This document shows positions 41,345 through 48,444 of a DNA stretch of 56,952 nucleotides, piece by piece; within the stretch, counting starts at the first letter, position 1; each line of letters opens with the position of its first letter. Under the pieces are notes generated by a model, which did no database searches, was not told where the DNA came from, and saw only the letters and a program-made list of their open reading frames with translations. The position numbers were made by a program, and so were the translations under genes. Location: NCBI GenBank assembly GCA_026224775.1, contig JAMFRP010000023.1, forward strand, positions 1 through 56,952. Reading direction: 5' to 3'. This DNA comes from Bacteroidota bacterium (GTDB lineage: Bacteria > Bacteroidota > Bacteroidia > Sphingobacteriales > Sphingobacteriaceae).

Positions 41345-42064
41345 ATGAATTTCAGGATACCAATATTATTGATCGCTGTTATCACAGGCTTTGCTTCATG
41401 TAAAGAAAAGGACACCGTGGCGCCGTTGGATAAAAATCCACCTGAAGTAATTGTGGTTAATACCACCACCGATACCATAAATATCTATCAGAACAATGTA
41501 AGGCAAAATAATACTTCAAGCATTTATCCCAATGGGGCAACAGGCTATTTGCCTTTTTTACGCGGCACCCAAAACTTTCAGATTAGGCGTACCGGAACTA
41601 CAGATGTATTATTTACCAAGGCTGTTGCAATTGATTCTGCAACTAATTATACTTTTTTTGTAGCAGGTACAACCGCCGATAAGTTTTTTACAACAATTGA
41701 TCCAATAGCCGCTGCATATGATACTGTTGAGAATGATAGTACCTTTACCCGTTCTGTAATAAGAATTGTAAATGCTTCCTATAATTCAGGTCCGCTTAAC
41801 ATAACCCTGGGTACAGGGAGTTCCGTTAATGTTAAAAGTTTGGCTTTTGGTACAGCTACACCGTTTATGAAGTTTAACGCGTCTACCAGCCAGGAAGTGA
41901 AAATTTATCTGTCCAACAGCAGCACCACCCAAATTGATACGACCATAGCTTTTCAAACAGGTTTAATTTACACGCTATATACCAAAGGTTCACCAACTGG
42001 TGCAGGTAACGCCGCGTTTGACATAGGTTTAACCACTAATCAATATATTCCTTTAAATCAATGA
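41345..42064 (+). CDS. DUF4397 lipoprotein (first of a coupled pair)
   Basis: A 239-residue lipoprotein with lipobox GFASC (Cys19). The mature part contains DUF4397-type beta-sandwich repeats: VIVVNTTTDTINIYQNNV, YTFFVAGTT, RIVNASYNSGPLNITL and YTLYTKG. Family members are surface or periplasmic proteins of unknown role. The stop TGA overlaps the next ATG (ATGA), so the two genes are co-translated. The charged start CKEKD just after the Cys may favour surface export; that is only suggestive. Confidence 0.8.
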   Translation: MNFRIPILLIAVITGFASCKEKDTVAPLDKNPPEVIVVNTTTDTINIYQNNVRQNNTSSIYPNGATGYLPFLRGTQNFQIRRTGTTDVLFTKAVAIDSATNYTFFVAGTTADKFFTTIDPIAAAYDTVENDSTFTRSVIRIVNASYNSGPLNITLGTGSSVNVKSLAFGTATPFMKFNASTSQEVKIYLSNSSTTQIDTTIAFQTGLIYTLYTKGSPTGAGNAAFDIGLTTNQYIPLNQ

Positions 42065-42807
42065 TCGGTAGCAAAAAAAACACTTTAAACGGGTTATTAT
42101 TGTTGATTATAACAACAGTATTTTTAACTCCATATCTATCGTCTTGCGGTAAATCCGGCAATGCGAGCAGCGTAGGTTTAAACGTGCAGTTTGAGGTATT
42201 AAACCTTAGCCCTAATATTCAACCGGTTAATTTATATCTTGGGTTTATAAAACAGAATACTAATTCCTACTCCTATCCATTTTCTTCCGGATATTTCTAC
42301 CTTAGCTCTATTGATACGCCTTTGCAGATCAGATCAGCGTCAACCACCCTTGCAAGTAGTAATTTTTTCACAATAAATCACCTTGGCTTTCAGGCTAATC
42401 ATAAATATTCCTTGTTTATTACGGGTCTTTATAATTCATCTGACACATCCCAAAGTACTTTAACCACAATATTAACAACAGATGATACGGCAAGCATCCC
42501 TCCGGTTGGTTTTGGTAAAATAAGGTTTGTTAACGCCGCCATACAAAGTACAGGCCTGGATGTTACAGCAAATGGCACCTCTGCTTTTGCTGCCATTAAA
42601 TTTGCTAAGGTTTCGCCATATGTGATTTTACCGGCAGGTAACTATATTTTTCAGGTAACGCAAACAGGTATACCAGGTACCATCCTTAGTACAAGTTTAG
42701 GCTCAACCACTATACAGGATGGGCATTTGTATACCTTATATGCTTATGGTATACCGCTTCGTATCGATTCATCCGCATTTAATGCCGGTTTGATTATAAA
42801 CAGGTAA
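42061..42807 (+). CDS. DUF4397 lipoprotein (second of a coupled pair)
   Basis: A 248-residue lipoprotein with leader ending TPYLSSC (Cys29). It has the same two-repeat beta architecture as its upstream neighbour (FEVLNLSPNIQPVNLYL, KIRFVNAAIQSTGLDVTANG, YTLYAYGIPLR), so the pair likely arose by duplication with considerable divergence. The stop codon sits inside the left 8-base direct repeat flanking the downstream inverted-repeat element, yet the protein appears complete. Its function is unknown. Confidence 0.8.
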   Translation: MIGSKKNTLNGLLLLIITTVFLTPYLSSCGKSGNASSVGLNVQFEVLNLSPNIQPVNLYLGFIKQNTNSYSYPFSSGYFYLSSIDTPLQIRSASTTLASSNFFTINHLGFQANHKYSLFITGLYNSSDTSQSTLTTILTTDDTASIPPVGFGKIRFVNAAIQSTGLDVTANGTSAFAAIKFAKVSPYVILPAGNYIFQVTQTGIPGTILSTSLGSTTIQDGHLYTLYAYGIPLRIDSSAFNAGLIINR

Positions 42808-42973
42808 AGGGTGCATTTTGAATGTCGCTGTCGGTAAGCCCCCTCTAAATCTCCCCCGGTAGGGGAGACTTTAGGTTTCGCTTTTTTTAAAGCCCTCCCT
42901 TCCGGGGAGGGTTGGGTGGGGCTTAAAACTGGGTTTGAAGCTAAAGCGACATTTAAAATGCACCCACAGGTAA
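42800..42973 (+). mobile_element. MITE-like element with terminal inverted repeats and 8-bp target duplication
   Basis: The termini gggtgcattttgaatgtcgc (left, 42809-42829 in full) and agcgacatttaaaatgcacc (right, 42945-42965 in full) are 21-base inverted repeats with a single mismatch. The direct repeat acaggtaa occurs at 42800-42807 and 42966-42973 and looks like a target-site duplication, with one extra A on the left. The 157-base interior has no ORF but contains a nested GC-rich hairpin (taagccccctctaaatctcc ... ggttgggtggggcttaa) of the family F type. No transposase is encoded, so it would need to be mobilised in trans. Confidence 0.75.
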
Positions 42974-43020
42974 GCGCTATTGTAATATATATTTATATTT
43001 TTGCTGAAAATTAAAAAATA

Positions 43021-43671
43021 TTGGAACTCATAAAAAGCGCTATCGATTTCATATTACATATTGATAAGCATCTTGAACACATCAGCAGCCTGTACAATGG
43101 TTGGACCTACCTGTTTATTTTCGCTATAATATTTGCTGAAACCGGTTTTGTGATCACCCCATTTTTACCCGGTGATTCGCTTTTATTTGCTGCCGGAGCT
43201 TTAATCGCCAGCGGCAAATCAGGATTGGATATTATCTATATGGGTATAATTTTAATTGTTGCCGCTTTTACAGGCAATACATTAAATTATTTACTTGGCG
43301 GCTATTTCGGCCCCAAAGTATTTAAGCCCGAAAATAAAGTACTTAAATTAGACTACTATACGCATACCAAAGCTTTTTTTGATAAACATGGTGGCAAAGC
43401 GGTTATATTCAGCAGGTTTATGCCAATCATCCGTACCATAGCGCCATTTGTTGCTGGAGTTAGTGGTATGCCATTTTTACGCTACAGCCTTTACAATATT
43501 ATTGGGGGGGCTTCATGGATCATATTATTCTTATTCGCAGGTTATGAAATGGGAAATCTTCCTTTCCTAAAAGATCATATTTCAGCAATAGGGATAATTG
43601 TTATTGTACTTTCTATTGTGCCGCCAATATACGCGGCAATAACAAGCAAGGGTAAAAAAACTTCTGTATAG
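43021..43671 (+). CDS. DedA-family membrane protein
   Basis: A 216-residue inner-membrane protein of the DedA (SNARE-associated) family, linked to undecaprenyl-phosphate or phospholipid flipping. Diagnostic are FLPGDSLLFAAGALIASG, IVAAFTGNTLNYLLGGYFG, and FSRFMPIIRTIAPFVAGVSGM with the essential Arg residues. The start is a TTG, since a stop lies three codons upstream and no ATG is nearby. A TATTTTTG box at 42996-43003 could be its -7 element, just to the right of the MITE-like insertion. The end abuts the convergent nuclease gene with no space for a terminator. Confidence 0.92.
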   Translation: MELIKSAIDFILHIDKHLEHISSLYNGWTYLFIFAIIFAETGFVITPFLPGDSLLFAAGALIASGKSGLDIIYMGIILIVAAFTGNTLNYLLGGYFGPKVFKPENKVLKLDYYTHTKAFFDKHGGKAVIFSRFMPIIRTIAPFVAGVSGMPFLRYSLYNIIGGASWIILFLFAGYEMGNLPFLKDHISAIGIIVIVLSIVPPIYAAITSKGKKTSV

Positions 43672-44631
43672 CTATTTCGTAATGGCTAATACTTTTCCGG
43701 CTTTAAACATAGCTTCTTCTTGTTCTATTTTCTGCTTTTGGTCGATACTAAGTCGTACAGCTATTAGTTTATCTAAATTAGGCTGCCCTGCATCCACCCA
43801 TGCCGAATACCAATAACTACCAACTGATTGTATTGATGACCGGAACCGCCGCTGAACCATACCATTCAGCATTTTCTGATAAGCGAGGCTGTATTCCGGC
43901 GAATAATCCTGTACTTGCTTGCGGCCGCGTTTTGTAATTATATACTTTTTATCAGCCGGAAAGCTTTTGCTCAGCATCCGCTCAAATCGTAAAACGGAAT
44001 CAACCTCAATAAACGAGCTGCGGCATATTCTGAACGCTTCTTTCAGCGGATCATCAATATACCTGGCCTTGCCCGCAAAGTAGTTATAATGATTGCCAAA
44101 TAACTCAGGCAGGCGACTTTCCCATAAGGCATGTATCCCGGTTTGATTGGTTAGTTGCCCGTTATAATTTAAAGTGAGATGTAGCGGCACATGCGCATCG
44201 GCAACATAATGCCCCAAATTAGTCGAAGCACTTAGTATTTCGGTAGTATCATGTGCTTTAAAAGCTTTTACCAGCTTATAATAGTTGTATTGAATAGCCC
44301 ACGGAACGGTGCCATATTTATCCAATGTATCAGCAGTGTACTTATGCACGGCATCGCCCCAGTTTTGCGGAATATGGCTGAATGGATTTTTACCATAATG
44401 ATCGGCATCTAAAAAATGACGGGGAGCTTCGGTAGAGTCGACATAGCGGCGTTTATCGGCGCTTACGGCATGTTCTGTAATGTATGCAATATTGGCTTTG
44501 TAAAAGCCCGACATGTCTTTAGGTAGTGTAAAAACGGCCAACCGGTTAATGCGGTAATGTGCGAAGAATCCCCACGAGGAACACAATACAACCAGCAACA
44601 ACCCGCTTAGTAACCTGCTGGCTTGTTTCAT
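43672..44631 (-). CDS. S1/P1-type zinc nuclease or phospholipase C-like protein
   Basis: A 319-residue secreted protein. The leader ends CSSW, so cleavage before Trp20 would expose WGFFAHYR, the N-terminal Trp and nearby His that bind zinc in the S1/P1 nuclease and phospholipase C fold. More ligands are expected from RHFLDADHYG, LGHYVADAHVPLHLTLNYNG and TGIHALWE, where the His/Asp/Glu pattern matches that fold. A nucleic acid or phosphate ester scavenging role in the periplasm is likely. Database names for such proteins vary between nuclease and phospholipase C. It follows the small 106-residue gene by nine bases. Confidence 0.8.
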   Translation of the reverse strand: MKQASRLLSGLLLVVLCSSWGFFAHYRINRLAVFTLPKDMSGFYKANIAYITEHAVSADKRRYVDSTEAPRHFLDADHYGKNPFSHIPQNWGDAVHKYTADTLDKYGTVPWAIQYNYYKLVKAFKAHDTTEILSASTNLGHYVADAHVPLHLTLNYNGQLTNQTGIHALWESRLPELFGNHYNYFAGKARYIDDPLKEAFRICRSSFIEVDSVLRFERMLSKSFPADKKYIITKRGRKQVQDYSPEYSLAYQKMLNGMVQRRFRSSIQSVGSYWYSAWVDAGQPNLDKLIAVRLSIDQKQKIEQEEAMFKAGKVLAITK

Positions 44632-44641
44632 TACAGGTTTG

Positions 44642-44962
44642 TTATTTTTGCGATTGCTGATACTTATAATGCAGTTGTTTAAGCGCTTCTTCCGATGCCT
44701 CGTCAGACGATGCGCCGTAGCCAGCTACCAGGATACCTTTTACACCTTCTTTATTAGCAAGGGCATAAACGGTAGCTTCATCTCCCGGGTCTGATGGGCC
44801 TTCATAGCGGTATACATCCACTATTTCAAACTCATTGGCCGTGTAGGCCTTATCGGCAACTATAAACTGGTTTTCTTTTAGATTAAAATCAAACGTGAAG
44901 CCTTGTTTTCTTAATAGCTCAATAGCTTCGGTAACGGTGGCGTAGTGAAATTGCTGTTTCAT
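44642..44962 (-). CDS. Conserved small protein, often misnamed phosphoribosylpyrophosphate synthetase
   Basis: A 106-residue protein with no signal peptide: VTEAIELLRKQGFTFDFNL, then a beta-rich core (FEIVDVYRYEGPSDPGDEAT, VYALANKEGVKGILVAGYG) and a C-terminal helix. I recognise the pattern from Bacteroidota proteins that databases sometimes call phosphoribosylpyrophosphate synthetase. It lacks the phosphate-binding loop and length of a real PRPP synthetase, so that name is wrong here. Its function is unknown. It is the first gene of a two-gene unit with the nuclease. Confidence 0.65.
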   Translation of the reverse strand: MKQQFHYATVTEAIELLRKQGFTFDFNLKENQFIVADKAYTANEFEIVDVYRYEGPSDPGDEATVYALANKEGVKGILVAGYGASSDEASEEALKQLHYKYQQSQK

Positions 44963-45055
44963 AAATTTTGGTAGCTGTTAATGATCTGCATTGTAAAATT
45001 ATGATAAAATACTTAGATAATTTACTCAAATTAGCCTTTATAACCTCATTAAAAT

Positions 45056-46402
45056 ATGGATAGAAGAAAATTTATCAGCTCGGGTACTGTGCTTGCCGCG
45101 GGCATCAGCATTTTACCTTCCAGCGTTGTGTTTGGCAGAAGCATGCAAAAAGTTAGATTAGGCTATATTGGTGTCGGACTTCGCGGGCGAAACCATATTG
45201 ATGAAGGATTGCTGCGCGATGATGTGGACATTGTAGCTATTTGCGATACGCAAGAACAATCGCTTAAAGAATGCCGTGCTCAGTTTATCAAATCGGGCAA
45301 AAAAATGCCACAGGAATATACGGGAAGTGTTGATGCTTATAAACGATTACTCGACCGTAAAGATATTGATGCCGTTATTGTCGCCACGCCATGGCAGTTT
45401 CACAAGCCTATGGCTATTGATGCCATGCGATCAGGCAAATATGTAGGCTGCGAGGTAATTGCAGGTATAACTTTAGAAGACCACTGGGATATTGTAAAGG
45501 TGCATGAAGAAACAGGTGTGCCATACATGACTTTGGAGAACGTATGCTACCGCCGTGATGTAATGGCTATTCTAAATATGCAGCGTCAAAACCTGTTTGG
45601 TGAGATGATCCATCTGGAAGGCGGTTATCAGCACAACCTTCGCGCGGTGTTATTTAATGATGGTCAGCATTACTATGGTCACGGTGCCGAATTTGGTCCG
45701 AAGGCTATCAGCGAAGCGCAATGGCGCACACAGTTTAATATTGATCGTAATGCGGATATTTATCCAACACATGGGGTGGGGCCGTTAATGCATTATGCCA
45801 ATATCAATTATGGTAACCGGTTTACTAACCTGGTTTCTTTCTCATCAAAAGCGCACGGTTTGGCTTCTTATGTAGAAGAAATATCGCCCGGCAACCCAAA
45901 TGCTAAGATAAATTATAAGAATGGCGATGTGATCACCACTATGATCAACTGCGCCAATGGCGAAACCGTAATGCTATCGCATGATACACATCTGCCTCGC
46001 CCATATTCATTGGGCTTTAGGGTGCAGGGTACAAAAGGTTTGTGGATGGATGTAAACAATTCCATTTATATTGAAGGACAATCCAAGCAAGATGATGCCT
46101 GGGACAAAGCGGATGAGTGGTTGGATAAGTACGACCATCCCCTTTGGAAAAAATATAATAAATACGCCGAAGGGGCAGGGCACGGCGGTATGGACTGGTT
46201 TGTATTCAATTCATTTGTAGAATCGGTTAAACGCAAAGTGCAAACACCAATTGATGTTTACGATTCCGTAACGATGAGCGTAATTACACCACTCTCCGAA
46301 AAATCAATCGCCGAAGGCAATATGCCTCAGCAATTCCCTGATTTTACGAAGGGTAAATGGAAGGAGCGGGTAAGTAAGTTTGCTTTGAATGATGAATATT
46401 AA
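45056..46402 (+). CDS. Gfo/Idh/MocA oxidoreductase of GH109 type (alpha-N-acetylgalactosaminidase)
   Basis: A 448-residue NAD-dependent protein with a Tat-type leader (MDRRKFISSGTVLAAG). The Rossmann fold begins VRLGYIGVGLRGRNHID, and blocks typical of GH109 follow: VIVATPWQFHKPM, LENVCYRRDVMAILNMQRQN, GGYQHNLRAVLFNDG, YPTHGVGPLMH and YDHPLWKK. In GH109 the enzyme removes alpha-N-acetylgalactosamine using NAD+ as a bound cofactor in a redox-elimination mechanism; the Tyr of CYRRD and His of THGVGP lie in the active site. Relatives convert blood-group A antigen, but the natural substrate here is unknown. It is a single gene in this stretch. Confidence 0.85.
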   Translation: MDRRKFISSGTVLAAGISILPSSVVFGRSMQKVRLGYIGVGLRGRNHIDEGLLRDDVDIVAICDTQEQSLKECRAQFIKSGKKMPQEYTGSVDAYKRLLDRKDIDAVIVATPWQFHKPMAIDAMRSGKYVGCEVIAGITLEDHWDIVKVHEETGVPYMTLENVCYRRDVMAILNMQRQNLFGEMIHLEGGYQHNLRAVLFNDGQHYYGHGAEFGPKAISEAQWRTQFNIDRNADIYPTHGVGPLMHYANINYGNRFTNLVSFSSKAHGLASYVEEISPGNPNAKINYKNGDVITTMINCANGETVMLSHDTHLPRPYSLGFRVQGTKGLWMDVNNSIYIEGQSKQDDAWDKADEWLDKYDHPLWKKYNKYAEGAGHGGMDWFVFNSFVESVKRKVQTPIDVYDSVTMSVITPLSEKSIAEGNMPQQFPDFTKGKWKERVSKFALNDEY

Positions 46403-46458
46403 GTTTAATTAACATTAAAGCACTGTTAATAACCTCAAAGTTTTTTGTTGAAAAAACG

Positions 46459-46490
46459 TTTGCATAATTAAATTTATCATCCTATATTTG
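46459..46490 (+). promoter_or_regulatory. Near-perfect Bacteroidota promoter of rpsT
   Basis: TTTG at 46459-46462 (-33 element) and TATATTTG at 46483-46490 (-7 element, TAnnTTTG) are separated by 20 bases, the family's consensus spacing. The start codon is 37 bases downstream. It is the best promoter match in this window. Confidence 0.8.
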
Positions 46491-46527
46491 CAGTCCTTAA
46501 ATAAAAGTAGAATAATAAGGCTATACA

Positions 46528-46782
46528 ATGGCAAATCATAAATCATCATTAAAAAGGATCCGCTCTAACGCTGCGAAGCGCTTACGTAACAGGTATCAGG
46601 CAAAAACCACTAGGAATGCCATCAAAAAATTAAGAGGCACAACTACAAAAGTTGAAGCAAGTGAACTTTTATCAAAAGTGATCTCAATGCTTGATCGTTT
46701 AGCCAAAAAGAACGTTATTCACAAGAATAAGGCTTCAAACAATAAATCAAAGCTTACTAAGTTTGTAAATACCTTAAAATAA
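46528..46782 (+). CDS. rpsT: 30S ribosomal protein S20
   Basis: An 84-residue, very basic protein that binds 16S rRNA during assembly of the small subunit. It starts [20 protein letters not shown] and is predicted to be three long helices, with [17 protein letters not shown] typical of the C-terminus. The length is normal for S20. It stands alone, with a strong promoter before it and a terminator behind it. Confidence 0.97.
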   Translation: MANHKSSLKRIRSNAAKRLRNRYQAKTTRNAIKKLRGTTTKVEASELLSKVISMLDRLAKKNVIHKNKASNNKSKLTKFVNTLK

Positions 46783-46801
46783 TTAGGTTATACTTTTATA
46801 A

Positions 46802-46837
46802 AAAAAGGCGATGAGTGTTAAACTCATCGCCTTTTTG
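46802..46837 (+). terminator. Terminator after rpsT
   Basis: aaaaaggcgatgagt (46802-46816) pairs perfectly with actcatcgccttttt (46822-46836); a five-base loop and a T run complete it. Confidence 0.95.
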
Positions 46838-46868
46838 CGTTTTTAATTATTGGCATTGCATTATTTTT

Positions 46869-47043
46869 ATTTGGCTAAAGCCATTTGATTGGTTTCCTGT
46901 TCTCCGCCCCATGAATGGGACGGCAATGAATTATTTAGCCAACGGTTAGGTTATCCGCACCAATGGGGCGATAATGAATTATTCATTGCTGTTGGCTAAA
47001 GCCAACGGTTAGTGAATGAATAGTCGGGTGGCTTTAGCCAAAT
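46869..47043 (+). repeat. Intergenic repeat element with ggctaaagcca termini (family H)
   Basis: The ends are 15-base perfect inverted copies: atttggctaaagcca (46869-46883) and tggctttagccaaat (47029-47043). Inside are two more ggctaaagcc or agccaacggtt units and a repeated block (gggacggcaatgaattatt and ggggcgataatgaattatt). The gap from rpsT to radC holds no gene, and this 175-base element fills half of it. It resembles non-autonomous repeats rather than CRISPR: there are no regular spacers. Confidence 0.8.
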
Positions 47044-47131
47044 TTATAAGATTTTCCTTACAGGATTTAAGGATCTGAAAAAGATTGCTATTTTGCATAC
47101 TTATCATGCAAATCCCTAAATTCGACGAATC

Positions 47132-47836
47132 ATGGTTCAGACTCTCTACGAAAACAAGATCAGTATAAAATCATGGGCCGAAGAGGATCGCCCACGCGAA
47201 AAACTAAGCGGACAAGGCCGCCGTGCTTTAACCGATGCGGAATTGATTGCCATACTAATCGGTTCAGGCAATCGCGATGAATCAGCAGTTGAATTAAGTA
47301 AACGCATCCTGCGTCATTATGAAAACGACCTGAATGTATTAGGCCGTGCTTCCATAGAAGAACTATCCAAATTTAAAGGCATCGGCGAAGCCAAAGCAAT
47401 TTCTATTATTGCTGCGCTCGAGATTGGCCGCCGCCGTAATGATGCCGAAGAAAAAGCTCCTGAATTAGTTACTTGCAGTAAGGATGCCTATAATTTTCTA
47501 AAACGGTTTTTGGTCGATTTGCCGCATGAAGAATTTTGGATATTACTACTCACCCAAAATTGTAAAGTATTAGGTAAGGAATTAATCAGCAAAGGCGGGT
47601 TAAACGCTACTGTGGCCGATCCTAAAGTAATATTTTCATCAGCACTTCGTCATTCCGCAGCCAGCATTATGATGGCGCATAACCATCCATCAGGCAGTTT
47701 AAAACCAAGTCAACAGGATATTGAATTAACCAAGAAAATATCCGCGGCAGGCAGGTTGCTGGATATTAAAGTATTGGATCACCTAATTATTACCGATAGT
47801 AGTTATTATAGTTTTGCAGATGAGGGAGTAATTTAA
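47132..47836 (+). CDS. RadC-family (UPF0758) JAMM-domain protein
   Basis: A 234-residue protein with an N-terminal helix-hairpin-helix (LSKFKGIGEAKAISIIAALE) and a C-terminal JAB1/MPN+ metalloprotease-like domain. Zinc ligands are in MAHNHPSGSLKPSQQD: the HxH pair and the Asp eight to nine residues later. The name RadC is historical; a DNA repair role is disputed and the substrate is unknown. The gene stands alone and is flanked on both sides by palindromic repeats. Confidence 0.92.
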   Translation: MVQTLYENKISIKSWAEEDRPREKLSGQGRRALTDAELIAILIGSGNRDESAVELSKRILRHYENDLNVLGRASIEELSKFKGIGEAKAISIIAALEIGRRRNDAEEKAPELVTCSKDAYNFLKRFLVDLPHEEFWILLLTQNCKVLGKELISKGGLNATVADPKVIFSSALRHSAASIMMAHNHPSGSLKPSQQDIELTKKISAAGRLLDIKVLDHLIITDSSYYSFADEGVI

Positions 47837-47841
47837 CTCTT

Positions 47842-47937
47842 CCCTTTGTCATTCTGAGCGGAGCGAAGAATCTATCGATAGGCATTTTGCGCCATGTATA
47901 ACGGATAGATTCTTCGCTCCGTTCAGAATGACAAGGG
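47842..47937 (+). repeat. Intergenic palindromic repeat (family B)
   Basis: Arms of about 33 bases, containing gtcattctgagcggagcgaa on the left (from 47848) and ttcgctccgttcagaatgac on the right (to 47933), are inverted copies with one mismatch and one gap. It follows the radC stop by a few bases. Confidence 0.9.
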
Positions 47938-48013
47938 TTGTTAATCAAATTAAAATTTCATAAACAACCCTCAAACTATATCGTTACATTTATAAAACTA
48001 AAACAAAACGATC

Positions 48014-48241
48014 ATGATAACTCCAGGAGACGAAATACCATTAGACGATTCATATGAAAATGATTCGGAAGATCAGCAAAGCCAGGAAGATATCCATTCC
48101 AACGGTTTTGATGAGGAAGATGAACCAGATTACAACAATTTGGATGATGACGCGGATCCGGCTGAATTAAAACAAGCTTATGATGCCTCAGAGCCATCCT
48201 ACACACTTGATTTTGATGATGACGATGATTTGGATGATTAA
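48014..48241 (+). CDS. Small, extremely acidic protein, unknown function
   Basis: A 75-residue protein made mostly of Asp, Glu, Asn and Ser (NGFDEEDEPDYNNLDDDADP, YTLDFDDDDDLDD). It contains only one Lys and no hydrophobic core, so it should be disordered. The start at ATG 48014 is preceded by AT-rich sequence, and the gene lies between two palindromic repeats upstream of pheT. Such acidic short proteins occur in Sphingobacteriaceae, but I know no tested role. The frame is open on both strands; the antisense frame is rejected. Confidence 0.6.
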   Translation: MITPGDEIPLDDSYENDSEDQQSQEDIHSNGFDEEDEPDYNNLDDDADPAELKQAYDASEPSYTLDFDDDDDLDD

Positions 48242-48256
48242 ATATCATTAAATCAA

Positions 48257-48349
48257 GCGTCATTGCGAGCGCTAGCGTGGCAATCCCCTATTTACAGAGC
48301 CGCTCTGTATAGTTTGGGATTGCCACGTCGTTCCTCCTCGCAATGACGT
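48257..48349 (+). repeat. Intergenic palindromic repeat (family A-like, copy 3)
   Basis: The left arm gcgtcattgcgag, then cgtggcaatccc, pairs with gggattgccacg and ctcgcaatgacg on the right. The centre, tacagag and ctctgta, forms a final 7-bp stem, so the whole element is one rod. The outer sequence gtcattgcgag is shared with copies at 20522 and 30404. Confidence 0.88.
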
Positions 48350-48393
48350 TGTGAATAAAAGAGACAAATCAAAACAACCTTTCACCTTTATCC

Positions 48394-48424
48394 TTTCAAC
48401 CTTTCACCTTAAATCCTATCTTTG
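48394..48424 (+). promoter_or_regulatory. Candidate pheT promoter
   Basis: TATCTTTG (48417-48424) matches the -7 consensus. TTTC at 48394-48397 lies 19 bases upstream in the -33 position, one base off TTTG. The region is built of repeated cctttcacctt/cctttcaac units (48378-48410). The ATG follows 20 bases after the -7 box. Confidence 0.55.
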
Positions 48425-48444
48425 CCGATTATCATTTCGATATA

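Noticed and set aside
46869..47043. CRISPR-like repeats after rpsT
   Set aside because: The repeated units are few, inverted and not separated by unique spacers of equal length; no cas gene is near.
48012..48263. 83-codon His/Pro-rich frame antisense to the acidic protein
   Set aside because: It is the reverse complement of the Asp/Glu codon tract; the plus-strand product has better start context.
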